A stretch of DNA of 64,000 nt from CAVQMC01 sp963713505 (GCA_963713505.1 CAVQMC010000027.1:124001-188000); one strand, 5' to 3'; shown: positions 50,612 through 60,063, numbered from the stretch's first letter. Notes: generated from the sequence alone by a model not told the origin. Numbers and translations are program-made.

Positions 50612-52000
50612 TTGAAAATAAGTAAGAAAAAATATTTCGGTCTTTTATTATATGCAGCCGTATTGAATGAAATCTTCTTTTTGTTTTATCTGATTTTCGG
50701 CGGCGGAGAGAAAAGCATCCCTATTTATATAATAGTTTACTTCGAAAGTTTTTTAATCTTTCTCGCCGGCTATTTTATATTAAAATATTTAAAGTGTATT
50801 GATGATCAAACTTCAGAATCATCATCCAACAAATTTCTTTTATGGTTTGCACAATTAATTGATTTTAAGGAAAAAGATTTTACATCGCTTAAAATTGTTT
50901 TAATAATTTTATTTTCAGGTTTAGTTTTTAGAATTACCTTCATTTCCACAGAACCTTCAACCTCAAACGATGTTTACAGGTATTTATGGGAAGGTAAAGT
51001 AATTGCCAACGGATATAATCCGTATGTACTTTCTCCGGATAATTCTTCACTTAAAAGTTTGCAGGACAATGTTTACCATAAAGTAACTTATAAAAATATT
51101 CCGGCAATTTATCCGCCGGCTTCTCAAGTAGTTTTTACAATTTCCCATTTTGTTTTTGGTGAAAGCCTTATTGGATTAAAAATTATCTATCTGGTTTTTG
51201 AATTAATTACTATGATTTTCTTGCTGAAACTTCTTTTGCTGAAAAAGAAAAAATTATATTTATTATTTCTTTATGCCTGGCTTCCTCTGCCTATAATGGA
51301 ATATTTTATAAATGCTCATCTTGATGTAATTGGATTAACTTTTTTTATAATGTATTTATTTTATCTGGAAAAAGAAAATATTTGGATTTCCTCAATTACA
51401 TTTGCTTTAGCATTTCTTTCCAAGCTTTTCCCGATCATTTTAATCCCTTTAATTGTTAAAAAATTGGGGATAAAAAAATCTATATTTTTTACCGGAATCT
51501 TTTTTCTTGTTTCATTAATATTTTACATCCCTTTTATTTATAATGATTTTCATATCCTAACTGCGCTTACTAATTATCTTTCCAATTGGGAATTTAACGG
51601 ATCGGTTTATCAAATCTTAAAGATATTTATAATAAACACAAAAACAGTTCATATAATTTGCGGCATCTTATTAATTACCTCTATTTTAATAATTTCTTTT
51701 AAGTATAAAAATTTTTTAAATGCTGCAATTGGGGTTATGATTTGTTTTTTTGCATTCAGTTCAACACTTTATCCTTGGTATTTAGGATGGCTGGCAGTTT
51801 TAAATCCTTTTGTGGAGTTCTATTCTGTTTTAAGTTTACTATTTACAATAAACTTTTCAAACTTCACACCGCTGGCGGCAGTATGGCATGAGTACCGATG
51901 GGTTTTGATAGTAGAATATGTTCCCTTTTATTTGCTGCTATTGTGGGATCTTTTTGAAAATAAAATAATATTCAGAAAATCTAATTTTCTTAAAGACTGA
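50612..52000 (+). CDS. GT-C fold membrane glycosyltransferase (GT87/DUF2029-like)
   Basis: 462 residues with about 10-12 transmembrane helices. After helix 3 the periplasmic loop carries STSNDVYRYLWEGKVIANGYN, the D-x2-R-Y-x-W-E-G pattern of polyprenyl-phosphate-dependent mannosyltransferases of the GT87 group, and NIPAIYPPASQVVF follows. NAHLDVIGL and LAFLSKLFPII are other helix/loop features of this family. Uses a lipid-linked sugar on the outer face of the inner membrane; product unknown. TTG start at 50612, 23 bp after the barrel gene, so probably one transcript with it. Confidence 0.82.
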   Translation: MKISKKKYFGLLLYAAVLNEIFFLFYLIFGGGEKSIPIYIIVYFESFLIFLAGYFILKYLKCIDDQTSESSSNKFLLWFAQLIDFKEKDFTSLKIVLIILFSGLVFRITFISTEPSTSNDVYRYLWEGKVIANGYNPYVLSPDNSSLKSLQDNVYHKVTYKNIPAIYPPASQVVFTISHFVFGESLIGLKIIYLVFELITMIFLLKLLLLKKKKLYLLFLYAWLPLPIMEYFINAHLDVIGLTFFIMYLFYLEKENIWISSITFALAFLSKLFPIILIPLIVKKLGIKKSIFFTGIFFLVSLIFYIPFIYNDFHILTALTNYLSNWEFNGSVYQILKIFIINTKTVHIICGILLITSILIISFKYKNFLNAAIGVMICFFAFSSTLYPWYLGWLAVLNPFVEFYSVLSLLFTINFSNFTPLAAVWHEYRWVLIVEYVPFYLLLLWDLFENKIIFRKSNFLKD

Positions 52001-52715
52001 GTTTATCTTTAAACTTTATAGCCTGCCTTCTGGAAACTTCTATTTTGTGTCCGCCTTTTAATTTTACAAGGAGTCCTCCGTTAAGCCAGGGCTCAATGTT
52101 CTCAATCCATTTTAAATTAATAATATGTTTCCTGTTGGCTCTGAAAAATGTTTTGCCGTCTAGTCTTTCATCTAAATAATTTAATGTTCTTAGAATTAAC
52201 GGTTTGTTATCTTCAAAATAAAGTCTTACATAATTTCCTTCCGATTCAAACAAGCGTACAGTTTCTAATTTTACAAACCAGCATTTATCACCGTCTTTAA
52301 CAAAGACCTGATCTTTTTCCGTTAAAATCTGCTGATCAAGTTGAGGCTGTGCCGGTGTTTCTTTTTTATTTTTTTCGACTACCTTTTTTATAGTGTCTTC
52401 TAATCTTGCAGGTTCAATCGGTTTTAAAAGGTAATCCATTGCATTATATTCAAAAGCTTTTAAAGCATATTCATCGTAAGCTGTTGTGAAAATTACAATC
52501 GGAACGCTGTCCAGTTCTTCCAATAATTCAAATCCGTTTTTTCCCGGCATTTGGATATCAAGAAAAATCAATTCAGGATTAAGTTCATTAATTTTTTTAA
52601 GTGCATCTTCTGCATTGACAGCTTCTCCTGCAATTTCAATTTCTTTAAATGGCGTAAGTAAACGGCGCAGTTCAACTCTGGCCAGTCTTTCGTCATCAAT
52701 TAATAAAGCTTTCAT
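51990..52715 (-). CDS. LytTR-type response regulator
   Basis: 241 residues. Receiver domain 1-120: acidic pocket D7/D8, phospho-acceptor D53 (LIFLDIQMPG), conserved Thr and Lys (TTAYDEYALKAF, YLLKPIEPARLE). LytTR DNA-binding domain about 140-241: VFVKDGDKCWFVKLETVRLF, ESEGNYVRLYF, FFRANRKHIINLKWIENIEP. Its start overlaps the end of the upstream kinase gene by 20 bp, giving a tightly coupled two-component operon. It overlaps the GT-C gene end by 11 bp on the other strand. Target promoters unknown. Confidence 0.96.
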   Translation of the reverse strand: MKALLIDDERLARVELRRLLTPFKEIEIAGEAVNAEDALKKINELNPELIFLDIQMPGKNGFELLEELDSVPIVIFTTAYDEYALKAFEYNAMDYLLKPIEPARLEDTIKKVVEKNKKETPAQPQLDQQILTEKDQVFVKDGDKCWFVKLETVRLFESEGNYVRLYFEDNKPLILRTLNYLDERLDGKTFFRANRKHIINLKWIENIEPWLNGGLLVKLKGGHKIEVSRRQAIKFKDKLSL

Positions 52716-53847
52716 TCTTTACTCCTTCTGTTGGAATAATTAATTCCGATAGAACTTCCTTATCGGAAATATTCTTAATTGTAAAAGATGCTTCATCACC
52801 GTAAAGTAAAGTTAATCTTTGCTTGGTGTTGCTTATGCCGAATCCTTTGGAATTTTTAATTGCATCGTCCTCAATTTGACCGTTGTTTTGTATTTCAATA
52901 TGAAGTCTAGAATTTTCTACTCTGGACCTAATGCAAATTGTTCCGCCCTCCGTTCTTTTGGAAATTCCGTGTTTGATTCCGTTTTCTACAAGAGTTTGTA
53001 CCATCATCGGCGGGATTTCAATTTTTTTTGATTCCGGATCGATCTGCAAATCATATTTTAATCTCTCTTCAAATCTAACAGTTTCTAATGAAAGATAATC
53101 GGAAACAGTCTGCATTTCGTCTTCCAAAGAAACAGTTTCGGTTCTTTCAATTTTTAATGAATATCTCAAAATATTGGACAGTTTTGTAACTGCAGTTTTT
53201 GCACTTTGCGGATCGTCTTCTATCAAAGCTCTTATACTATTTAAAGCATTAAACATAAAATGCGGATTCAACTGTGACTTTAAAGTTTTAAGTTCAAAAT
53301 CCTTAACTGCAGCTTCCCAAATCAAAGATTCAATTTCTACTCTTTTATAGTTTTCAAAATAATGAACAGAGAAATAGATTAAAGACCATAATAGAATAAT
53401 GCTGCTTAAATTAAAAACTCCGATTGCAACTCTTGCAAAGTTGTATTCTGTCGAGTGGAAAACATTCAGGAAAATATTGGCAAAAGCTGCAATTCCAAAC
53501 ATTAATAAACCTATCGAAACACTGGATATTAAAACACGGGGAATTATTTTTCTTAAAGGAAGTTTTAGCCAATTGTTTTTTCTAATTATATTTCTAAGCG
53601 AATGAGTTAATGCTAAACCTGAGAGACACAAGAGTATAGTTATTAGTAATCTTCCCCACGAAAACCTATCGAAAGAGATGGTAATTAGAACGCTGACTAA
53701 TCCATACAAAGACCAACCGGAAATTTGACTTATCCAGTATAATTTTTGTCTGTTTTTTTTCAATTTATTTTCAAACCAATTTGAATCGGGTAAATACTTT
53801 GAATTTCCCTTGAATTCGCTTTTTACATTTTTATAAACAAGTAACAT
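52696..53847 (-). CDS. LytS/YehU-type sensor histidine kinase
   Basis: 383 residues. Four to five transmembrane helices about 36-180 (WISQISGWSLYGLVSVLITI, WGRLLITILLCLSGLALTHS, VLISSVSIGLLMFGIAAFAN, IGVFNLSSIILLWSLIYFSV). Then the His-kinase domain of the LytS class: LKSQLNPHFMFNALNSIRAL, with phospho-acceptor His in NPHFMFN. The ATPase part carries VQTLVENGIKHGISK (N box) and GFGISNTKQRLTLLYG (G box). Paired with the LytTR regulator downstream. No ligand domain beyond the membrane helices. Confidence 0.95.
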   Translation of the reverse strand: MLLVYKNVKSEFKGNSKYLPDSNWFENKLKKNRQKLYWISQISGWSLYGLVSVLITISFDRFSWGRLLITILLCLSGLALTHSLRNIIRKNNWLKLPLRKIIPRVLISSVSIGLLMFGIAAFANIFLNVFHSTEYNFARVAIGVFNLSSIILLWSLIYFSVHYFENYKRVEIESLIWEAAVKDFELKTLKSQLNPHFMFNALNSIRALIEDDPQSAKTAVTKLSNILRYSLKIERTETVSLEDEMQTVSDYLSLETVRFEERLKYDLQIDPESKKIEIPPMMVQTLVENGIKHGISKRTEGGTICIRSRVENSRLHIEIQNNGQIEDDAIKNSKGFGISNTKQRLTLLYGDEASFTIKNISDKEVLSELIIPTEGVKNESFIN

Positions 53848-53919
53848 TGCAATATAATCTTCTCATTCTTAAAAGAAAATCGATTTGAGGTTTCAATTTT
53901 TCTATTCATAAATAAATAA

Positions 53920-53942
53920 GCCGGCATAAACCGGCAGTTTTT
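53920..53942. terminator. Small GCCGG/CCGGC hairpin, possible terminator
   Basis: GCCGG (53920-53924) pairs with CCGGC (53931-53935), loop CATAAA, followed on the plus strand by AGTTTTT. Both flanking genes are on the minus strand, where the tract after the stem (TTATTTATTTATG) is a weaker tail. Direction of use uncertain. Confidence 0.4.
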
Positions 53943-54055
53943 CAAAACTAAACTAAACAATGCGGGTTAAAATGTATTCCAATTTTTTATTGAAGGATTA
54001 ATTAAAGGATAGGTGGAGTTTTAAGAGTAAGGATAAAGATTAAATTTAGTGATTC

Positions 54056-54102
54056 TAAGTGCCTTAATGGTTAATAAATTTGTTAACCACAAAGACACTT
54101 AG
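54056..54102. repeat. Hairpin copy of the TTAGTGTCTT intergenic repeat
   Basis: TAAGTGCCTTAATGGTTAA pairs with TTAACCACAAAGACACTTA, imperfectly, around TAAATTTG (GGTTAA/TTAACC at 54069-54074 and 54083-54088). The following 54103-54122 (TTCACAAAGTTACACTAAGA) continues the same repeat text. It lies right after the rseP stop on the minus strand. Confidence 0.6.
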
Positions 54103-54136
54103 TTCACAAAGTTACACTAAGAAATACTTAATAATT

Positions 54137-55502
54137 TTATAGGTTCAGCAGATCATTATAAATTATAAATGCCATTAACAGCAGCAGCAAAAAGAAGCCT
54201 GTATTTTGAATTGCAATTTTCACTTTAATGGGAATTTCTCTTTTCATCACGGCTTCAATAATTATAATTACTAAATGTCCTCCGTCCAAAACAGGGAAAG
54301 GCATTATATTTATAATTGCCAAACTTAAACTCAGCAATGCAAGAAAAACTAAAAAGCTTGCTATTCCGCTGTTTGCGGATTTAGTAGCAACTTCCGCAAT
54401 TTTTATAGGTCCGCCGAATGCTTTACCAAAGGCAATTTGACCTGAGAATACTTTTCCAATCATACTGAAAGTAAGATCGGTCATTCTAACAATATCCAGC
54501 CAGCCGTAATAAAATGATGCAAAAAATCCGTATGTTTTATATTCAATCGGAGCATTGGGATTCTGAACAAGCCCGACACCAATCATTCCATCCGATCCGG
54601 GAGTTACGGCAATTTGAACCGTATCTTTTCCTCTTTCAATTTCAATTGGAATTGTTTCTTTTTTGTGGTTCGAAATTATTTCTGTAGTCTGCTGAGCGCT
54701 ATAAACAGGGATTTTATTTATTTCAAGTAGAAGATCTCCTTGCTTAATTCCTGATTTTTCTGCAGGTGAATCTTTTAATACTTCTCCTATTGAAGGCTGA
54801 AATCCTGCAGGAGCAATAGTAGCAAAATCAAAAAATCCGGTTTCATTATCGGGTATTAATGATCGGGGGATATGTATCTCTTTTGTACTTCCGTCTTTTG
54901 AAACTTTTACGTTTACATCTTCACCTAAAGTGTTAACAAAAATATCAGTTCTAATATCGTCCCATTCCTTAACCGCTTTTCCGTTTATTGAAACTATTTT
55001 TTCACCTGCTTGAAACCCAAGAGAATCTAAAACGCTTCCAGCTTTAACAAAACCGATTTTAGTTGTAGTAATTACTTGTTTGCCTTGAAAGAAATTTGCA
55101 CCCCAAAAAATCACTAAAGCCAGGATAAGATTCATTAAAACACCGGCTGTTATGACAAATATTTTTTTACCTGTTGACTTTGCTCTGAATTCGTATGGCT
55201 GCGGTTCCTTATCTGCAAATTCAGTATCGAAACTTTCATCCACCATTCCGGCAATTTTAACATAACCGCCCAAAGGAAGAAGACTGAGTCTGTAATCAGT
55301 ATTTCCCTGTCCGTCAAAATCTTTTGGCAGATTCGCCGAATGTAAAACCTGTGATTTTATTCCAGCCGAACAAGCGTTTTCCGAATCCGATTGCAAAAAT
55401 ATCTGCACGCATTCCGCTTAATTTAGCAGCGGCAAAGTGCCCGAATTCGTGGACGAAAACCAGAATTCCAATTGTAATAGCGAAATAAATGATATACTCC
55501 AT
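54137..55502 (-). CDS. rseP: RIP site-2 metalloprotease RseP (one frameshift)
   Basis: Membrane zinc protease that cleaves anti-sigma factors and signal peptides within the membrane; about 454 residues joined. The catalytic HEFGH is at about 18-22 (GILVFVHEFGHFAAAKLSG) and the second Zn motif is MPFPVLDGGH near the C-terminus. Two PDZ-type segments lie between (FVKAGSVLDSLGFQAGEKIV and VLKDSPAEKSGIKQGDLLLE). At about 55340 one base shifts the frame: FGESAKRF then stop becomes ANLPKDFDGQGNTDYRLSLL, leading into PLGGYVKIAG. Lies 18 bp after dxr, the widely conserved dxr-rseP arrangement. Two anti-sigma factors in this window are possible substrates; that is inference. Confidence 0.94.
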
Positions 55503-55520
55503 TAAGTGAAGATCTCCTCT

Positions 55521-56663
55521 TTAATTTAAACCTGTTACAAATTCTCTTGTTAATTTATCGCATTCGATAATCGTTTGAAGATCGGGGCTTTTATGATTTT
55601 CTATTTTATCCAATGCTTTGTTAATTAATTTAGGAATATTTGAGAATTTTATTTTTCCCTCCAGAAATTTATCTACTGCAATTTCATTTGCAGCATTTAA
55701 AATACATGGACCAGTACCTTGTGCCTCCAAAACATTATAAGCTAGTTTTAAACATTCAAATTTTTTTGTATCCGGCTCGTGGAAAGTTAACTGCCCGATT
55801 TTAGGAATATTTGTCCTGGGAAAATTGTTTCCAAATCTTTCCGGAAAAGTTAAAGCATATTGAATCGGAAGTTTCATATCCGGAAGTCCCATCTGTGCCT
55901 TTATTGAACCATCTACAAACTGAACCATTGAATGAATAATTGACTGCGGATGAATTACAACATCAATTTTTTCTTTACTTAATCCGAAAAGCCAATGTGC
56001 TTCGATAACTTCCAAACCTTTATTCATTAAAGATGCCGAATCAATTGTAATTTTATTTCCCATTTTCCAGTTGGGATGATTCAGTGCTTCTTCTATTGTA
56101 ACATGCTCTAATGTTTTTATATCTCTATTTAAAAACGGTCCGCCGGAAGCTGTTAAAATTAATTTTTCAATTTCCGAATGTTTTTCTCCGACCAGACATT
56201 GAAATATTGCGCTGTGTTCGGAATCTATAGGAATAAGTTCTGCTTTATATTTTTTACAAAGTTTTGTTATTAATTCTCCGGCAACGACTAGAGTTTCTTT
56301 ATTTGCAAGTGCGATTCTTTTTCCTCTTTTAATCGCTTCAATAGTCGGGGCTAAGCCTGCAAATCCAACCATTGCACCAACTAGAACATCATATTCTGTT
56401 TCTGCTGCAGCTTCACATAACCCTTCCTCGCCGGAAAGTATTTTAATTTTAGTATTAATTTCCTTCTTTAATTTTTCAGCCGATTTTTCATCTTTAACAA
56501 CAACAGTTTCCGGATTAAATTCTTCAATCTGTTTTTTTAACATAACCGTATTTTTATTTACGGTTAATGCTGCAACTTTAAATTTATCCGGGAAATTTCT
56601 GATTACATTAAGAGTGTTAATCCCAATCGAGCCTGTAGAACCTAATATTAATACTTTCTTCAT
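55521..56663 (-). CDS. dxr: 1-deoxy-D-xylulose-5-phosphate reductoisomerase
   Basis: Converts DXP to MEP in isoprenoid synthesis (NADPH, divalent metal). 380 residues. Rossmann motif GSTGSIG at 8-14; metal/substrate motifs PIDSEHSAIFQCL (Asp and Glu ligands), LTASGGPF, NHPNWKMGNKITIDSASLMN, KGLEVIEAHWLF and VVIHPQSIIHSMVQ; C-terminal LNAANEIAVDKFL. All match the active-site pattern of Dxr. First gene of dxr-rseP. A 283-bp gene-free region lies upstream. Confidence 0.98.
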   Translation of the reverse strand: MKKVLILGSTGSIGINTLNVIRNFPDKFKVAALTVNKNTVMLKKQIEEFNPETVVVKDEKSAEKLKKEINTKIKILSGEEGLCEAAAETEYDVLVGAMVGFAGLAPTIEAIKRGKRIALANKETLVVAGELITKLCKKYKAELIPIDSEHSAIFQCLVGEKHSEIEKLILTASGGPFLNRDIKTLEHVTIEEALNHPNWKMGNKITIDSASLMNKGLEVIEAHWLFGLSKEKIDVVIHPQSIIHSMVQFVDGSIKAQMGLPDMKLPIQYALTFPERFGNNFPRTNIPKIGQLTFHEPDTKKFECLKLAYNVLEAQGTGPCILNAANEIAVDKFLEGKIKFSNIPKLINKALDKIENHKSPDLQTIIECDKLTREFVTGLN

Positions 56664-56946
56664 ACTAAATATTAATCATAAATAAACTATTAAGCTATCA
56701 AAGAAACCCCTTTTAATCAATGTAAAAGCGGGAATCTGCAGTTTTTGAATTTTTCAGAACTGTAAATTTAAGCAATTATTAAGAAAATTTAAGATTTTAT
56801 TTAATTAATAATTATGAGAATTGGCACTTTCATTCAATAATTTTTACTATTTTAATTGAATTTCTGCTGTGCAAAATCTTCGTATATTCTAACTCCTACG
56901 CGTTCAGATTTGTTTCTTATTTTCTCCAAATTTTGAAAGGGCTAAA

Positions 56947-58098
56947 ATGAAAAAAAATCTGATACTATTAATTTTTTCTTCTTTTTTAATATTCTATTCA
57001 AATATTTATTCTTTACCGAGATTCGCTTTAAGATTAGGAAATGCAGAATGCAGTTCCTGCCATGTAAATCCAACCGGCGGAGATATGAGAAATACAGGCG
57101 GATGGGCTTACGGAAAAGTTGTGCTTCCTGCTTATTCTCCGCATGATCAATCATTTAAAATGAGCAATAGAATAGGAGATAATATTTATTTCGGATTCGA
57201 TTTCCGTACTCAATATCTTGTAAAAACAACCGACTCAACAACGCAAACCGATTTCCAAAGAATGAACGGATCACTTTATGCCGATGTTCAGTTTTCAAAT
57301 AAAATAGATGCCTTTGCCAGATATGATTTTGTCTGGCAGATTTGGGAAGCATATATAACCGCACACATTCTTCCAAATTCAGGTTACATTAAAGTCGGTG
57401 CTTATCAGCCTAACTTTGGAATTCGGCTGGATGATCATACGGCTTATACAAGAGGAGGAGACCTCGGGTTATTATTTTCAAAAGGAATTAAACAAGGTTT
57501 AATTTACGAACCAAGATATACGGAAACCGGAATTGAGCTTGGATATTATATTGATAATTGGGCCTTTTTAACAGCAAGTGTCGGTAATTCCGTAAATTAT
57601 CCTTTTCCGCAGGAATTTGTTAAAGATCCGACTTATACTGCAAATTTAAAACTCTCTCCTAAAATTGTTAATGGTTTAAATTTTTATTTCGGCGGGTCGT
57701 TTGCAGATTTTAAAGATCCCAGATTAAGACTTCCTTCTTTTACAAAATATAATCAGGATGTAAAAATGTACGGGGGTTATTTGGGAATAGGGATTGGGAA
57801 CTTTACATTATTAGGCGAATACGATTTAGCTAAAGATTATATTGCTAAAGATTCGACAGCAAGTGCTTTAATGATTGAAGCGGCTTATAATGTAATTCAA
57901 GGCTTGGATGCAGTTGTAAGATACGACAGGTTTGATCCGAATATTGATTTAAGTAAAGATGAACATTCAAGAGTAATGCTCGGATTGGAAATTTATCCTT
58001 ACAGTTTTATAGAAATCCGTCCGATGTACAGAATACAAATGGAAACCCCAGAAGTAAGCAACAATTCTTTTGAGCTTCAATTTCACTTCTATTATTAA
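56947..58098 (+). CDS. Outer-membrane beta-barrel protein with an N-terminal c-type haem motif (CSSCH)
   Basis: 383 residues. Signal peptide MKKNLILLIFSSFLIFYSNIYS, then near the mature N-terminus LGNAECSSCHVNPTGGDMRN, where C35-S-S-C38-H39 is a canonical CxxCH haem c attachment site, followed by a conserved-looking HVNPTGG stretch. From about residue 60 the protein is strand/turn rich (YFGFDFRTQYLVK, SLYADVQFSNKIDAFARYDF, YGGYLGIGIGNFTLLGEYDL) and ends FELQFHFYY with a terminal aromatic, the outer-membrane barrel signature. One haem plugged into a porin-like barrel would suit electron transfer across the outer membrane. A non-haem reading (a chance CxxCH) is possible. GAAAGGG ribosome site before the ATG; terminator at 58126. 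Confidence 0.78.
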   Translation: MKKNLILLIFSSFLIFYSNIYSLPRFALRLGNAECSSCHVNPTGGDMRNTGGWAYGKVVLPAYSPHDQSFKMSNRIGDNIYFGFDFRTQYLVKTTDSTTQTDFQRMNGSLYADVQFSNKIDAFARYDFVWQIWEAYITAHILPNSGYIKVGAYQPNFGIRLDDHTAYTRGGDLGLLFSKGIKQGLIYEPRYTETGIELGYYIDNWAFLTASVGNSVNYPFPQEFVKDPTYTANLKLSPKIVNGLNFYFGGSFADFKDPRLRLPSFTKYNQDVKMYGGYLGIGIGNFTLLGEYDLAKDYIAKDSTASALMIEAAYNVIQGLDAVVRYDRFDPNIDLSKDEHSRVMLGLEIYPYSFIEIRPMYRIQMETPEVSNNSFELQFHFYY

Positions 58099-58125
58099 AA
58101 ATCATTAAAAACTAAATATTTTAAG

Positions 58126-58155
58126 GAACGGGAAAATTAAAATCCCGTTCTTTTA
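58126..58155 (+). terminator. Terminator of the haem-motif barrel gene
   Basis: GAACGGGA (58126-58133) pairs with TCCCGTTC (58143-58150), loop of nine, followed by TTTTA. Separates this gene from the sigma-factor operon. Confidence 0.82.
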
Positions 58156-58260
58156 TGATATTTTTAATATACTTCTTCTTGTAATTATTTTATTAAAATT
58201 TTTTTTAAATCAGGCAACTTTTTGCTGATAAAAGCATCTTTAATAAAAAGAGAAAATTGA

Positions 58261-58785
58261 TTGAAAAATTCTACTGATCAAATAATAGAATTTACGCTGA
58301 TTTTTAATCGATTTAAGAGCAAAATATATAATTACGTTCTTAAAATGATTAAAGATGAAATGGTATGTGAAGATATTGTGCAAAATGTATTTTTAAAGTT
58401 CTATGAAAACTTGAATAAAATAGAGAACAAAAACAGTTACGAATTCTGGCTTTTTAAAACTGCCAGAAATGAAGTCTATTACTTCTTCAGAAAAAAGAAA
58501 GTTAAGGTTGATCAGTTTTTTGTTGAAGATACCGATGAACTTGAAATAGAATCAAATCAAAATTTAAATGAAGAAATTGAACTGAAAGAAGTAAAAGACA
58601 TATTAAAAACCAAACTTGATGAACTGCCTTTTGATCAAAAAGAAATATTTGTTTTAAAGGAATACGGAAAACTTAGTTATAAAGAGATTTCCAGAATAAT
58701 GGAAATCGATGAAGAACTTGTTAAAAGCAGACTTTATAAAACCAGGCAGAAATTAATAAAAACAATGTCGAAAATTTTAAAATGA
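58261..58785 (+). CDS. ECF RNA polymerase sigma factor
   Basis: 174 residues. Region 2 about 10-75 (IFNRFKSKIYNYVLKMIKDE, VCEDIVQNVFLKFYENLNK, SYEFWLFKTARNEVYYFFRK) and region 4 about 115-170 (LDELPFDQKEIFVLKEYGKL, SYKEISRIMEIDEELVKSRL). Start at TTG 58261, immediately after an in-frame TGA and with AAAAGAGAAAA upstream. The middle linker is acidic. The next gene, 19 bp on, is a membrane protein with anti-sigma features. Resembles Bacteroidota ECF factors but regulon unknown. Confidence 0.92.
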   Translation: MKNSTDQIIEFTLIFNRFKSKIYNYVLKMIKDEMVCEDIVQNVFLKFYENLNKIENKNSYEFWLFKTARNEVYYFFRKKKVKVDQFFVEDTDELEIESNQNLNEEIELKEVKDILKTKLDELPFDQKEIFVLKEYGKLSYKEISRIMEIDEELVKSRLYKTRQKLIKTMSKILK

Positions 58786-58804
58786 TAGTTTTAAAGGAAT
58801 TAAA

Positions 58805-59272
58805 ATGAACAGCGATCAAATTAAACAAATGGCAGATCTTTTTTTAGACGGTGAACTGGAAAAGGAAAAAGAGCCGCTTTTGTTTACACAATTATCTTTA
58901 AATGAAGAAGCACGTGAATATTTTAAAAAACTTCACGCATTAAAAACTTCTGTTGAGTTAGATGAAAAAGAATTTCCCGTTCATCTTGAAGAAAATATTT
59001 TCAATTCAATCAGCAAAAAAGAATTTAATAAAGAAAGAAATCCTGTAATCAAAAAAGTTTTTGCAAATATCGCATATGGATTTACAATAGTATTAATTGT
59101 ATTAACTGTTTTTCTTCTCAGCAAATTGAATGAATACGATAACAGGGTAAATCAAATTACAAAACAAATTCAGTTTCAAAATCAAACCATTGAACTTCTT
59201 TACAATAGTCTCCCGGCCGCAGTAATTAGTTCAGGTCATCAAAATGAAATTATTATAAAATCTAATATGTGA
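58805..59272 (+). CDS. Putative membrane anti-sigma factor
   Basis: 155 residues. The N-terminal cytoplasmic helical domain (MNSDQIKQMADLFLDGELEK, to about 60) is like zinc-less anti-sigma domains. One transmembrane helix at about 86-108 (FANIAYGFTIVLIVLTVFLL) is followed by a short periplasmic coiled-coil (VNQITKQIQFQNQTIELLYN). No HxxxCxxC motif. Position directly after an ECF sigma gene is the main argument. TAAAGGAATTAAA ribosome site. Followed 10 bp later by a TonB-C-domain lipoprotein gene. Confidence 0.82.
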   Translation: MNSDQIKQMADLFLDGELEKEKEPLLFTQLSLNEEAREYFKKLHALKTSVELDEKEFPVHLEENIFNSISKKEFNKERNPVIKKVFANIAYGFTIVLIVLTVFLLSKLNEYDNRVNQITKQIQFQNQTIELLYNSLPAAVISSGHQNEIIIKSNM

Positions 59273-59282
59273 GATTAAAAAA

Positions 59283-60048
59283 ATGAAAAAATTAATTATT
59301 CTATCATCGCTGCTGCTATTTTTATTTGGCTGCGGACAAAAAGAGTATCAATTTAAGGTAATATCTGCAGCATGATGAAAATTATTTATCCGCAGATGAT
59401 GTTACAACTCCTGCTGAATTCAATATTGAAATTGGAAAAGGAAATTGGCCTGAGATAAATAAACTTTTTAATGAAACTTCAGGTGAAGAAGAGTTTGCAT
59501 GTAAAATTTTTGTTGATGAAAACGGAAAAATTAATAAGGTTGTTGTTTATAACGGCATTGATGAAAAACTGGATAATTTAATACTTAAACAAATGGAAAA
59601 CTGGAAAATAAATCCGGCGGTTAAAGAAGGTAAAAATGTAAAATTTCAAACTGATTGGAGCATCACAAAAAAACAGGACGGTTTTTATTTTGATAGCAAA
59701 GCTTTAGCCGGAAAATTCTTTTCTCCGAATCTTTCCGAAACAGAAAGTAAATTTTATATAGTACTTGATCAAATGCCGAATATTGTCGGCGGAATCCAGG
59801 CTATTGCAAATAATATTGTATATCCTAAATCAGCAAAAGAAAAAGGAATTGAAGGCAGAGTATTTGTTCAGACTTATATTGATGAAAATGGAAATGTAGT
59901 TAAAACAGAAATATTAAAAGGTGTGGACGATGAATTAAATAATGCCGCAATCGACGCTGTAAGAAAAACTAAGTTCACGCCGGGAATGCTGAAAGGCAAA
60001 CCTGCAAAATCTCAAATAGTAATTCCAATTGTTTTCAAATTAAAATAA
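59283..60048 (+). CDS. Lipoprotein with TonB-C-terminal-like domains (one frameshift)
   Basis: About 254 residues joined. MKKLIILSSLLLFLFGCGQ is a type II signal peptide (lipobox FGC). The first frame stops at 59373-59375; one base at about 59360 moves to the frame reading LQHDENYLSADDVTTPAEFN and on. A first TonB-C-like half, KIFVDENGKINKVVVYNGID, is followed by a complete second one: GGIQAIANNIVYPKSAKEKG, IEGRVFVQTYIDENGNVVKT and KFTPGMLKGKPAKSQIVIPI. Unlike TonB itself there is no N-terminal membrane helix or Pro-rich linker, so a role in energy transduction is doubtful. It is the third gene of the sigma operon. Confidence 0.83.
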
Positions 60049-60063
60049 AATGAAGAGGTTCTT

